64,000 bases of DNA from an uncultured Lachnospiraceae bacterium (GCA_910585625.1 CAJUFQ010000003.1:67801-131800), one strand, 5' to 3'. Shown: positions 34,767-43,637, numbered from the stretch's first letter. A program made the numbers and translations. The notes: generated by a model from the letters alone, not told the origin.

Positions 34767-35417
34767 ATGAGATACTTGACTTTTGCTTTGGGGAAAGGGC
34801 GTCTGGCAAAACAGGCCCTTGCCACCTTTGAAAAGATCGGGATTACTTGCCAGGAAATGAAGGACAAGGACACCCGCAAACTGATTTTTGTCAATGAGGA
34901 GCTGAAACTGAAATTTTTCCTTGCCAAAGGGCCAGATGTGCCAACATATGTGGAATATGGCGCGGCGGATATTGGAGTAGTTGGTAAAGACACCATTTTG
35001 GAGGAGGCGCGCAACATCTATGAAGTCCTGGATTTAGGGTTTGGGAAATGCAGGATGTGTGTCTGCGGGCCGAAAGAAGCCCAGGAACTTCTGCAGCACC
35101 ATGAACTGATCCGGGTCGCCACCAAGTACCCACGGATTGCCAAGGATTACTTTTATAATAAGAAACACCAGACGGTGGAGATTATCAAGCTGAACGGTTC
35201 CATAGAACTTGCGCCGATTGTAGGGCTTTCGGAAGTCATCGTGGACATTGTGGAGACAGGCTCTACTCTCCGCGAAAATGGGCTTGGCGTCTTGGAAGAA
35301 GTCTGTCCTCTGTCGGCCAGGATGGTGGTGAATCAGGTCAGCATGAAGATGGAACATGAGCGCATTACCAAGATAATCCAGGATCTGAAAGAGGTCTTAG
35401 CGGAGGGCGGGCAATGA
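34767..35417 (+). CDS. hisG: ATP phosphoribosyltransferase catalytic subunit, short form
   Basis: HisG condenses ATP with PRPP, the first step of histidine synthesis. The 216-residue protein is the short form that lacks the regulatory domain and needs HisZ, which is encoded just upstream. Visible features are FALGKGRLAKQAL at the start, GAADIGVVGKD and the PRPP-binding loop DIVETGSTLRENGL. AACGGAGGGAAGG lies before the ATG. Confidence 0.96.
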   Translation: MRYLTFALGKGRLAKQALATFEKIGITCQEMKDKDTRKLIFVNEELKLKFFLAKGPDVPTYVEYGAADIGVVGKDTILEEARNIYEVLDLGFGKCRMCVCGPKEAQELLQHHELIRVATKYPRIAKDYFYNKKHQTVEIIKLNGSIELAPIVGLSEVIVDIVETGSTLRENGLGVLEEVCPLSARMVVNQVSMKMEHERITKIIQDLKEVLAEGGQ

Positions 35418-35458
35418 GCCTGATGCGCGCAGCCTAAATAACATAAGGAGGACATTCC

Positions 35459-36751
35459 ATGAGAATTTTAAAACTTACGGAGGACACCAGGAGAAATCTT
35501 CTCGAAGACCTCCTGAAACGAAGCCCCAATAGCTATAAGCAATATGAAGACAGCGTAAATGATATTATAGAGAACGTCCGGGGACAAGGCGACCATGCTG
35601 TTTTTTCTTATACAAAACAATTTGACGGCGCAGAACTTGACAGCCATTCTGTCCTTGTCACAAGGGAAGAAATCGACGAGGCTTACCGTCTGGTAGATGA
35701 GAAGCTTATTCGCGTCATGCAGAAATCACTGGACAATATACGCGCATACCATGAGAAGCAGAAGCAGTACAGCTGGTTTGACAGCCGCCCGGATGGCGTG
35801 CTGCTGGGACAGAAGGTCACGCCGCTTGCCCGTGTAGGGGTGTATGTGCCTGGAGGCAAAGCGGCCTATCCCTCATCTGTGTTGATGAATGTGCTGCCGG
35901 CAAAAGTGGCAGGCGTTGGGAAAATCGTGATGGCAACACCCTGCGGCAAGGATGGGAAGGTGAACCCGGCGACGCTGGCGGCGGCAGACCTTGCCGGGGC
36001 AGATGAGATTTATAAGATTGGCGGCGCGCAGGCTGTCGCTGCATTCGCTTTTGGCACCGAGAGCATTCCCAAAGTGGATAAGATTGTCGGGCCGGGAAAT
36101 ATTTATGTGGCTTTGGCGAAAAAAGCAGTCTTCGGGCATGTGAGCATTGATTCTATCGCCGGGCCAAGTGAAATCCTCGTCTTGGCTGACGAAAGCGCGA
36201 ATCCCCGCTATGTGGCGGCAGATTTGCTGTCTCAGGCAGAACATGACGAGCTGGCAAGCGCAATCCTCATCACTACAAGCGAGAAACTTGCGGGACAGGT
36301 TTCCGAAGAGATTGATAAATTTACAGCCACGCTGCCACGGAAAGACATCATTGAAAAATCGTTGGATAACTATGGCTATATCCTGGTAGCGTCCAATATG
36401 GATGAGGCGGTTGACGCCGCCAATGAGATTGCCTCTGAGCATCTGGAAATCCTGACAGCCAATCCCTTTGACATTATGATGAAGATTAAGAATGCGGGAG
36501 CTATCTTCCTGGGGGAATATGCCAGCGAGCCTCTCGGCGATTATTTTGCCGGGCCGAACCATGTGCTTCCGACAAATGGGACGGCAAAATTTTTCTCCCC
36601 ATTGGGGGTTGATGATTTTATCAAGAAATCCAGCATTATTTCTTACTCAAAAGAAGCGCTGGAACCAATTTACAAGGATATCGTGCAATTTGCTGAGTCA
36701 GAGCGGTTGACGGCGCACGCAAATTCCATTAAAGTTAGGTTTGAACGTTAA
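35459..36751 (+). CDS. hisD: Histidinol dehydrogenase
   Basis: HisD oxidises L-histidinol to histidine in two NAD-dependent steps. The 430-residue protein shows VYVPGGKAAYPSSVLMN, the KIGGAQAVAAFAFGT segment, KIVGPGNIYVALAK and the SIAGPSEILVLAD motif, followed by DLLSQAEHDE and the metal-binding histidines near the C-terminal NHVLPTNGTA. AGGAGG lies ahead of the ATG. The length is standard. Confidence 0.97.
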   Translation: MRILKLTEDTRRNLLEDLLKRSPNSYKQYEDSVNDIIENVRGQGDHAVFSYTKQFDGAELDSHSVLVTREEIDEAYRLVDEKLIRVMQKSLDNIRAYHEKQKQYSWFDSRPDGVLLGQKVTPLARVGVYVPGGKAAYPSSVLMNVLPAKVAGVGKIVMATPCGKDGKVNPATLAAADLAGADEIYKIGGAQAVAAFAFGTESIPKVDKIVGPGNIYVALAKKAVFGHVSIDSIAGPSEILVLADESANPRYVAADLLSQAEHDELASAILITTSEKLAGQVSEEIDKFTATLPRKDIIEKSLDNYGYILVASNMDEAVDAANEIASEHLEILTANPFDIMMKIKNAGAIFLGEYASEPLGDYFAGPNHVLPTNGTAKFFSPLGVDDFIKKSSIISYSKEALEPIYKDIVQFAESERLTAHANSIKVRFER

Positions 36752-36818
36752 TCCATGAAAGTTAAGTTTCGACATGAGAGCGAAATGTATACATTAAAAT
36801 ACGAAATGAGGGATTGCC

Positions 36819-37412
36819 ATGTCAGAAAAGAGAAGCAGCAAACAGCGACGTAAGACGAAAGAGACAGATATCAGCCTCACGCTGAACCTGGATGGCAGCG
36901 GGGAAACGCAGCTGGACACCGGAATCGGTTTTTTTGACCATATGCTGGACGGATTTGCCCGCCACGGCTTTTTTGACTTGAAGGTTCAGGTAAAGGGAGA
37001 TTTAATTGTCGATACGCACCATTCCATCGAAGATACCGGGATTGTGCTGGGGAATGCCATCCGTTATGCGCTCAAAGACAAAAAAGGCGTCAAACGTTAT
37101 GGCAGCTGCATCCTGCCTATGGATGAGACTTTGGTATTATGCGCCATAGACTTAAGCGGCAGGCCGTATTTTTCATTCGAGGGAGAGTTCACGGCAGAAA
37201 GAGTGGGGTATATGGAGACAGAGATGGTACGCGAATTTTTCTATGCCATCTCCTACAGTGCAGGGATGAATTTACATATGAAAATCCTGTCAGGCACAAA
37301 CAACCATCATATGATTGAGGGGCTTTTTAAAGCATTTGGGCGTGCCTTGGATGAGGCCGCCACAAAAGACCCCAGGATTAGGGACATTATGTCGACGAAA
37401 GGCAGCTTATAG
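36819..37412 (+). CDS. hisB: Imidazoleglycerol-phosphate dehydratase
   Basis: HisB removes water from imidazole glycerol phosphate. The 197-residue, monofunctional protein has the metal-binding motifs GFFDHMLDGFARHG, DTHHSIEDTGI and SGTNNHHMIEGLFKA. A 67-base gap separates it from hisD. The first dozen residues are basic and unlike most HisB starts, so a later start is possible, but GAGGGA supports the ATG at 36819. Confidence 0.96.
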   Translation: MSEKRSSKQRRKTKETDISLTLNLDGSGETQLDTGIGFFDHMLDGFARHGFFDLKVQVKGDLIVDTHHSIEDTGIVLGNAIRYALKDKKGVKRYGSCILPMDETLVLCAIDLSGRPYFSFEGEFTAERVGYMETEMVREFFYAISYSAGMNLHMKILSGTNNHHMIEGLFKAFGRALDEAATKDPRIRDIMSTKGSL

Positions 37413-37420
37413 GTGATATT

Positions 37421-38725
37421 ATGGAACACAAAAATTTGATTGCCACAATCTACCTGAAAGACGGCGGCGCCGTAAAAGGCCGCGAAGACGATACATCTGC
37501 CGGGGACTGGAAAGAACTTGCAAAATCATATAATGAAAGCGGAGTAGACAAGCTATATGTATTTGATTTGTCACAATCCGACAAAGAACATGACCTTCAT
37601 CTGGAAATTATCCGTAAGATAAGCAGGATGGTTGAGATTCCGGTTTATGGCGCCGGAAACATCAGGAAGATAGAAGACGTCAAGAAGACTCTCTATGCCG
37701 GCTGCAAAGGAGCCATCCTGGACGGTTCCAGGCATGATATCGTCCAGATAGCGCAGGAAGCCTCGCAGCGTTTCGGTAAAGAAAAGCTTTTGGTCTCCAT
37801 GGAAACGGTTGATTTGCTTTTTAAACATCGGGATGAGGCCAAAGAGCATATCCATAAGCTTGTCGTGTTAAATGAGAACATCATAGAGGCTTTGGCCAAT
37901 ATCACGGACATCCCTTTCAGCGTGATTGTCTCCGGCTATGACCTGGGCCGGTGGGCAGAAATCTTAAAGCGAGACTGTGTGACCGGGATAGGAGGCGACT
38001 ACGTCAGCAGTCCGGGTACGGATATCCTGGCCCTGAAAAGGAACCTTGCTGCAGAAGGAATACAGACACGGAAATTTGTCTCGTCCATCCCTTGGGATGA
38101 GTTTAAATTAAACGGCGACGGCCTGATTCCCGTGATTGTGCAGGAATATCAGACGTGTGAAGTGCTGATGCTTGCTTACATGAACGAGGAAGCCTATAAC
38201 ATGACCCTTGATTTAGGCAAGATGACTTATTACAGCAGGAGCCGCCAGGAGCTGTGGGTCAAAGGCGAGACCTCCGGGCATTACCAGTATGTGAAATCTT
38301 TGACGATTGACTGTGACAAGGATACCATCCTTGCTAGCGTCTCCCAGGTTGGCGCGGCATGCCATACCGGGAATCCCACCTGTTTCTTTCAGAATCTCGT
38401 GAAAAAAGAATATATCAGCCGCAATCCGCTGAAGGTGTTTGAAAATATGTACGATACTATCAAAGAGCGGAAAAAGCATCCAAAGAAAGGTTCCTACACA
38501 AATTACTTATTTGACAAGGGGCTGGATAAGATTTTGCAGAATATCGGGGAAGAGGCTACAGAGATTGTGATTGCCGCTAAGAACAATGAACCGGATGAGA
38601 TAACCTATGAAATCTGCGACTTTATCTATGACTTGGTAATGACGATGGTGGAAACCGGGATTACCTGGGACGAGGTTGTGGAAGAGCTGAACCAGCGATA
38701 TTTTTATAATGGGAATCGGCAATAG
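37421..38725 (+). CDS. hisIE: HisI-HisE bifunctional enzyme with a degenerate HisA/HisF-like N-terminal domain
   Basis: The 434-residue protein has three parts. Residues 1-220 follow the start of a HisF/HisA barrel (LIATIYLKDGGAVKG, VDKLYVFDL), but the catalytic aspartate of HisF (D11) aligns with Y11, the second catalytic aspartate is replaced by glutamate in VSMET, and the GGGI phosphate loop reads GAGNI. Residues 224-325 are HisI (phosphoribosyl-AMP cyclohydrolase), with RSRQELWVKGETSGH and zinc ligands in DCDKDT and ACHTGNPTC. Residues 337-430 are HisE (phosphoribosyl-ATP pyrophosphatase), with NIGEEATEIVIAAKN. Steps 2 and 3 of histidine synthesis are supplied; the barrel is probably structural. 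hisA, hisF, hisH and hisC are not in this operon. Confidence 0.92.
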   Translation: MEHKNLIATIYLKDGGAVKGREDDTSAGDWKELAKSYNESGVDKLYVFDLSQSDKEHDLHLEIIRKISRMVEIPVYGAGNIRKIEDVKKTLYAGCKGAILDGSRHDIVQIAQEASQRFGKEKLLVSMETVDLLFKHRDEAKEHIHKLVVLNENIIEALANITDIPFSVIVSGYDLGRWAEILKRDCVTGIGGDYVSSPGTDILALKRNLAAEGIQTRKFVSSIPWDEFKLNGDGLIPVIVQEYQTCEVLMLAYMNEEAYNMTLDLGKMTYYSRSRQELWVKGETSGHYQYVKSLTIDCDKDTILASVSQVGAACHTGNPTCFFQNLVKKEYISRNPLKVFENMYDTIKERKKHPKKGSYTNYLFDKGLDKILQNIGEEATEIVIAAKNNEPDEITYEICDFIYDLVMTMVETGITWDEVVEELNQRYFYNGNRQ

Positions 38726-38757
38726 TTTACATAAAAATATTATGTAAACTATTGCCG
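38717..38757. terminator. Perfect 17-bp hairpin overlapping the hisIE stop codon
   Basis: 38717-38733 is fully complementary to 38741-38757 with a seven-base loop (AAAATAT). The hisIE TAG (38723-38725) lies inside the left arm, and no T-run follows, so it is not a textbook terminator although its position at the operon end suggests 3'-end formation. Confidence 0.55.
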
Positions 38758-38867
38758 CAGCAATCACAGAGAAGCCAGCCAGTTCTTAAAAAATTGGCAG
38801 GAAAACAGGTATTTTTTCAGTCATCGGCTACTAAAATAGTACAAAGCTGTTGATAGGAGTATACAAT

Positions 38868-39230
38868 ATGGTAAAATCTGTCGAAGAAAGCGCAAGGGAA
38901 CGGAGGAATTATGTAGAGCAGGCGCGCGCCGCATTCCGCAGCCAACAGCCCGGAAACATAGAGGAGCCTGCCCCGGCAGAAGAGGCCGGAACGCCCGCTT
39001 CCACGTTTGGCATTCGTCTGGTCATTGCCCTGCTGCTGTTTGCAGGCTTTGTGTACTGCGACCAGGAGAAAATCACCTTTCAGGGAATCGGATCCAAGCA
39101 AGTCGTGGAGCAGATAGAATGGAACCCGCTCCCCGTGGAGAGATTAGACGCGTTTTTCGGTGATGTCAGCATTACCAGCACAAAGGAAAAAGCAGACACT
39201 AAGGCAGAAGTAAAGGAGCAGAACAAATGA
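38868..39230 (+). CDS. Single-pass membrane protein of unknown function
   Basis: I do not recognise this 120-residue protein. The first 45 residues are hydrophilic and acidic, residues about 47-65 form one membrane helix (FGIRLVIALLLFAGFVYC), and the rest is an extracytoplasmic tail with a FQGIGSKQVVEQIEWNPLP stretch and a lysine-rich end. The ATG at 38868 follows TAGGAG. Its end overlaps the following radical SAM gene by ATGA, which supports its being real and coupled to that operon. Confidence 0.7.
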   Translation: MVKSVEESARERRNYVEQARAAFRSQQPGNIEEPAPAEEAGTPASTFGIRLVIALLLFAGFVYCDQEKITFQGIGSKQVVEQIEWNPLPVERLDAFFGDVSITSTKEKADTKAEVKEQNK

Positions 39231-41089
39231 ACGAGCTTGCTTTAAGCGACGAAATATTGATGTCGGTAGATAAGCCTGCCAGGTATATCGGCAATGAAGT
39301 AAACATCATAAAGAAGAACCCGGGCGATGTGGCAATCCGTTTTGCTATGTGCTTCCCAGACGTCTATGAAATTGGCATGTCTCATCTTGGTATCCAGATT
39401 CTATATGATATGTTCAACCAAAGGGACGATGTTTATTGCGAGCGTGTCTATTCACCCTGGGTTGATTTGCACAAAATTTTAAAACAAGAACGCATTCCAT
39501 TATTTACCTTGGAAACCCAGTCTCCTGTGCGGGATATGGACTTCCTGGGAATTACAATCCAGTACGAAATGTGCTATACCAATATCCTGCAGATTCTTGA
39601 TTTAAGCCAGATACCGCTGCTTGCCCATATGCGCGCAGAAGAAGACCCTCTTGTCATTGGCGGCGGGCCATGCACTTACAATCCGGAGCCTCTGGCTGAT
39701 TTCTTCGACCTATTCTATATCGGGGAAGGGGAAACGCAATACGACGCCCTGTTTGACCTCTACAAATCTGTTCGGGAGCGGGGCGGCACAAGACAGGAGT
39801 TCTTACGCGCGGCCTGCCAGATACCAGGGATTTACGTTCCCTCCCTCTATGAGGTAAGCTACAATGAAGATGGGACGATCCGGTCATTCGCGCCGAAGTA
39901 TGCAGACGTTCCCCCAATAGTCCGCAAAGAGATTCAGATGGACCTGACAGACACGCTCTATCCGCGCAAGCCGCTGGTTCCCTATATCAAGGCTACGCAG
40001 GACAGGGTAGTCTTGGAAATCCAGCGTGGCTGCATCCGTGGCTGCCGGTTTTGCCAGGCCGGCATGATTTACCGCCCCACCAGGGAGCGGGAGGTCGGGA
40101 TGCTCAAGGAATGCGCCAGGGAAATGCTCGAAAGCACGGGACACGAGGAGATTTCTCTAAGCTCCCTAAGTTCCAGTGATTATAGCCAGCTGGCGGAACT
40201 TATCAATTATCTGATTGGCTTCAAAGAGAAGGGGGTCAACATTTCCCTGCCATCCTTGAGGATTGATGCTTTTTCCTTAGATGTCATGAGTAAAGTGCAG
40301 GACGTGAGGAAGAGCAGCCTGACGTTTGCACCGGAAGCAGGCTCCCAGCGGCTTAGGAATGTCATCAACAAAGGACTGACAGAGGAAGTGATTCTGGAAG
40401 GCGCAGGCTTGGCGTTTGCCGGAGGCTGGCAGAAAGTAAAGCTCTACTTCATGTTGGGCCTGCCAACAGAGACAGAGGAAGACATGCGGGAAATCCCAAG
40501 GCTGGCAGAGAAAATTGCCCGCCGATACTATGAGATTCCCAAAGACCAGCGGAATGGGAAATGCCAGATTACCATCAGTACCTCTTTCTTTGTGCCGAAG
40601 CCTTTCACGCCTTTCCAGTGGGCGGCCATGTACGCCAAAGAGGAGTATCTTGCGCGAGCCAGGATTGTTAATGAAGAGATGAAGGAACAACTGAACCGTA
40701 AGAGCTTAAAGTATAACTGGCATGAAGCAGATGTCACTGTACTGGAAGGGGTATTTGCCAGAGGTGACCGCCGGCTGGGACAGGTCTTGCAGAAAGCATA
40801 TGAAAAAGGCTGCATTTTTGATGCCTGGTCAGAGTTCTTTGATAATGGAAAATGGATGGAGGCTTTCCGGGAATGCGGCATATCCATTGATTTCTATAAT
40901 CTGCGCAAGCGGGAGCTGGATGAAATCCTGCCCTGGGACTTTATTGACTGCGGTGTGTCAAAATCCTTCTTACGCCGGGAATGGCAGCATGCCCAGGACG
41001 GGAAGGTAACCCCTAATTGCAGAATGCAGTGCAGCGGCTGTGGCGCGGCACAGTTCCAAGGAGGTGTTTGTCTTGAACATCAGGATTAA
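39227..41089 (+). CDS. TIGR03960-type B12-binding-like radical SAM protein
   Basis: The 620-residue protein has an N-terminal domain like those binding cobalamin (RFAMCFPDVYEIGMSHLGIQ), a radical SAM domain with RGCIRGCRFCQAG near residue 265, and a C-terminal cysteine-rich end (NCRMQCSGCGA). The family lies next to a DUF2344 partner, RNase E/G and rplU in Clostridia, exactly as here. The reaction is unknown; a link to ribosome or RNA modification is inferred from the conserved neighbourhood. The next gene starts within its last codons. Confidence 0.9.
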   Translation: MNELALSDEILMSVDKPARYIGNEVNIIKKNPGDVAIRFAMCFPDVYEIGMSHLGIQILYDMFNQRDDVYCERVYSPWVDLHKILKQERIPLFTLETQSPVRDMDFLGITIQYEMCYTNILQILDLSQIPLLAHMRAEEDPLVIGGGPCTYNPEPLADFFDLFYIGEGETQYDALFDLYKSVRERGGTRQEFLRAACQIPGIYVPSLYEVSYNEDGTIRSFAPKYADVPPIVRKEIQMDLTDTLYPRKPLVPYIKATQDRVVLEIQRGCIRGCRFCQAGMIYRPTREREVGMLKECAREMLESTGHEEISLSSLSSSDYSQLAELINYLIGFKEKGVNISLPSLRIDAFSLDVMSKVQDVRKSSLTFAPEAGSQRLRNVINKGLTEEVILEGAGLAFAGGWQKVKLYFMLGLPTETEEDMREIPRLAEKIARRYYEIPKDQRNGKCQITISTSFFVPKPFTPFQWAAMYAKEEYLARARIVNEEMKEQLNRKSLKYNWHEADVTVLEGVFARGDRRLGQVLQKAYEKGCIFDAWSEFFDNGKWMEAFRECGISIDFYNLRKRELDEILPWDFIDCGVSKSFLRREWQHAQDGKVTPNCRMQCSGCGAAQFQGGVCLEHQD

Positions 41090-41957
41090 GTTTCAGAAAT
41101 ATGGCTCAATGAAATTTATCGGGCATCTGGATATGATGCGCTATTTTCAGAAAGCAATCCGCCGTGCCGATATTGACATTGCTTACTCTGAGGGCTACAG
41201 CCCCCATCAAATTATGTCTTTTGCCGCTCCGCTGGGCGTAGGTGTTACCAGTGACGGCGAGTATTTTGATATTGAAGCTAAAACTTCCAGATCCAGTGCA
41301 GAATCTATCCAGGCATTGAACGAGGTGATGGCTGAGGGGATAACCGTACTGGAATACAAGCGTCTGCCAGACACGGCAAAGACTTCCATGTCCTTGGTGG
41401 CCGCCGCCGATTACCTGGCTTTTGCCAAACCTGGCTATGCACCGCTTGCCGAAACGCTGGAGGAGCTTCAGGCAAAGGTTCAGGTTTTTTATGAAAGCCA
41501 GGAAAAAATCTGCATTACCAAACAGACAAAAAAACGCGAGATAGAAATGGATCTGAAGCCGTTCATCTACCAGATGGAAGCCTTAAACTTGCATTCTGCG
41601 GAGGCGTTAACTGCCTATGGCGTGAAAAATCCGCAGATTCTTGCCAGAGGCAGTGAAACAACGTCTAGCTGTGCCCCAGCCTTGTTTCTGAAAGTCTGCA
41701 CCGGGAGTTCTGACAACATCAAGCCGGAACTGGCGTTAGAGGCGTTCTGCCGTTTCCAGGGGATTCCTTACGAAGCATTTTCGTTCCAGATTCACCGCCT
41801 GGAAGTTTACGCAAAGGCAGATGAGATTCCGGTAAAGGGAGAACATGAACGGAAATCATATCAAGCCTATCTGGACAAGCAGAGAAAAGCTTATGAGAAA
41901 AAAGGGGAGGCATTTCCGCAATTTCTTACATTAGGGGAACTTGGAAGGGATGTATGA
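41073..41957 (+). CDS. DUF2344 radical SAM-associated protein (TIGR03936)
   Basis: The 294-residue protein starts IRIKFQKYGSMKFIGHLDMMRYFQKAIRRA, broken here only for description, with the AYSEGYSPHQIMSFAAPLGVG segment typical of TIGR03936. It is always found beside the radical SAM protein above and may be its RNA- or substrate-binding partner. The start is a TTG at 41073 set by a strong AAGGAGGTG six bases earlier, inside the upstream gene. No cluster-binding motif of its own is seen. Confidence 0.88.
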   Translation: MNIRIKFQKYGSMKFIGHLDMMRYFQKAIRRADIDIAYSEGYSPHQIMSFAAPLGVGVTSDGEYFDIEAKTSRSSAESIQALNEVMAEGITVLEYKRLPDTAKTSMSLVAAADYLAFAKPGYAPLAETLEELQAKVQVFYESQEKICITKQTKKREIEMDLKPFIYQMEALNLHSAEALTAYGVKNPQILARGSETTSSCAPALFLKVCTGSSDNIKPELALEAFCRFQGIPYEAFSFQIHRLEVYAKADEIPVKGEHERKSYQAYLDKQRKAYEKKGEAFPQFLTLGELGRDV

Positions 41958-41963
41958 CAGGAC

Positions 41964-43151
41964 ATGGACAATACATTGGTAATAACAAAACTTAGTCGGA
42001 ACAAAAAACATTTTCTTGCAACCGCGCTCTACCATCGGAGGCAGCTGATGGAGATATCGCTGGAACCGCTGGATGGGCAGGGCATCCTGGGGAACATTTA
42101 TGTAGGAAGGGTGAAAGACATCGTCAAAAATCTCAACGCGGCTTTTATTGAGATTGCGCCAGGTTTTCCGTGCTATTTTAATCTGGATGACTTGAAAAAT
42201 CCTTTATATGTTAAGAAAACCAACAGCCCCCGCATGGTGCAGGGGGATGAGGTTGTTGTTCAGGTAGTGCGGGAGAGCAGCATGGGCAAACCGCCCAAAG
42301 TCAGCACAAATCTCAATTTCTCCGGGAAATACCTTGTCCTTACAAGTGAAACGCATTCGTTGGGGATTTCCAGGAAATTGGATGCAGAAACTAAAAAAAG
42401 GCTTCGGGAATCTATAGATTTCACAAAAGGTAACGGTTTCGGGCTGATTATCCGCACGAACGCAGCCCATGCGCCTATAGAGGAGATAGAAGCTGAGTAC
42501 CATAAGCTTTGCCAGCAGTACCATAAGCTAAAGGAGACGGCCATACACCGGACAGCCTTCAGCTGTTTGAAGAAAGAGCCTCCGGAATATCTGCATATCC
42601 TTCAGGATATTAAGGACGAACAGCTGGATGCTGTCATCACAGACGACAAGGAGGTTTATGGACAAGTCCGGCAATATCTGGAGCAGTTTCCCCAGCAGGC
42701 ATATGGGCTGACGCTCTATGAAGATCCTATGTTAAGCCTCAATAAACTTTATAGCCTGGATGTGCGGCTGGAGGAGGCGTTGCGCGAGCGGGTCTGGCTG
42801 AAATCCGGCGGCTACCTCATCATCCAGCCGACAGAAGCGCTGACGGTCATTGATGTGAATTCAGGGAAGAGTATTGCCCGCAAAAAAGCCCAGGAGCATT
42901 ACCTTAAGATTAATCTGGAAGCGGCAAAGGAAATTGCCCGCCAGCTGCGCCTGCGGAACCTGTCAGGGATTATCGTCGCTGATTTTATCGACATGAAATC
43001 AGATGCTGACAATCAGACCTTGCTGCAAACACTCCGTGAAAGTGTCCGCACTGACCGCGTTATGGTGCAGATCGTGGACATGACGAAGTTACATCTTGTG
43101 GAAATCACGCGAAAGAAGATTAAAAAGCCTCTGGCGGAGCAGCTGGGCTGA
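41964..43151 (+). CDS. rng: Ribonuclease E/G family protein
   Basis: RNase G/E cuts single-stranded RNA. The 395-residue protein has an S1-like RNA-binding region (about 36-125), the sensor and RNase H-like parts, and both catalytic aspartates, D297 in DVNSGK and D340 in DFIDM. It ends at KKPLAEQLG, just before the zinc-link CPxC motif that larger RNase E/G proteins use for dimer or tetramer contacts; no CxxC is found in the other frames after the stop, so this looks natural. It is the last gene before the L21 leader. Confidence 0.92.
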   Translation: MDNTLVITKLSRNKKHFLATALYHRRQLMEISLEPLDGQGILGNIYVGRVKDIVKNLNAAFIEIAPGFPCYFNLDDLKNPLYVKKTNSPRMVQGDEVVVQVVRESSMGKPPKVSTNLNFSGKYLVLTSETHSLGISRKLDAETKKRLRESIDFTKGNGFGLIIRTNAAHAPIEEIEAEYHKLCQQYHKLKETAIHRTAFSCLKKEPPEYLHILQDIKDEQLDAVITDDKEVYGQVRQYLEQFPQQAYGLTLYEDPMLSLNKLYSLDVRLEEALRERVWLKSGGYLIIQPTEALTVIDVNSGKSIARKKAQEHYLKINLEAAKEIARQLRLRNLSGIIVADFIDMKSDADNQTLLQTLRESVRTDRVMVQIVDMTKLHLVEITRKKIKKPLAEQLG

Positions 43152-43219
43152 TGCGGCCTGTTCCCTATAGCCAATGGCCGGAGAAAGTGAAAGCGGTTCG
43201 GAAAACATTTCCAAAATGG

Positions 43220-43248
43220 TTGACACATCCTGTCTTTTGTGCTAATCT
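43220..43248 (+). promoter_or_regulatory. Promoter of the rplU-prp-rpmA operon
   Basis: A perfect TTGACA at 43220-43225, a 17-base spacer and TAATCT at 43243-43248 with an upstream TGC that makes an extended -10. The -10 itself is a weak match. Confidence 0.6.
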
Positions 43249-43254
43249 ATATTA

Positions 43255-43331
43255 GTGTGCCGCACAGTGAGGTTTTGAAGTCTGCGAAAGCAGCACCGTA
43301 ACTGGCGAGTAATGATAATAGGAGGTGCCAT
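43255..43331 (+). ncRNA. Probable L21 ribosomal leader (autoregulatory mRNA element)
   Basis: The leader before rplU has GTGTGCCGCAC early, then a small hairpin TCTGC-GAAA-GCAG and the ribosome site AGGAGGT. Firmicutes have a structured L21 leader at this place, thought to let a ribosomal protein repress its own operon. I infer it from position and the GC-rich conserved-looking bases; a covariance-model search would settle it. Confidence 0.45.
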
Positions 43332-43637
43332 ATGTACGCAATTATAGCAACAGGTGGTAAGCAGTACAAAGTATCCGAAGGCGATATCATTACCATTGAA
43401 AAGCTTGGCGTTGAGGCTGGCGAAAAAGTTACTTTCGATAACGTGTTGGCAGTAAGCAGCGATTCCATGAAGGTTGGAGACGACGTAGCGAATGCAACAG
43501 TAGAAGCTTCTGTAGTGGAAAACGGCAGAGGAAAAAAAGTTATCGTATACAAGTACAAGAGAAAAACCGGCTATCACAAGAAGAACGGTCACAGACAGTC
43601 CTTCACCAAGGTTAAGATTGAAAAGATTAATGGCTAA
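43332..43637 (+). CDS. rplU: 50S ribosomal protein bL21
   Basis: The 101-residue protein has the family start MYAIIATGGKQYKVSEGD and the conserved basic KRKTGYHKKNGHRQ segment near the C-terminus that contacts 23S rRNA. AGGAGG precedes the ATG. It leads the rplU-prp-rpmA operon. Confidence 0.98.
   Translation: MYAIIATGGKQYKVSEGDIITIEKLGVEAGEKVTFDNVLAVSSDSMKVGDDVANATVEASVVENGRGKKVIVYKYKRKTGYHKKNGHRQSFTKVKIEKING

Noticed and set aside
36730..36775. Imperfect direct repeat (AAAGTTAGGTTTGAAC and AAAGTTAAGTTTCGAC) at the hisD end
   Set aside because: Only two copies with several differences; it looks like chance or a small local duplication without a regulatory pattern.
43152..43219. Frameshifted C-terminal extension of RNase E/G
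   Set aside because: The alternative frames after the stop show no CPxC zinc-link or further homology and soon stop, so the short form is accepted.
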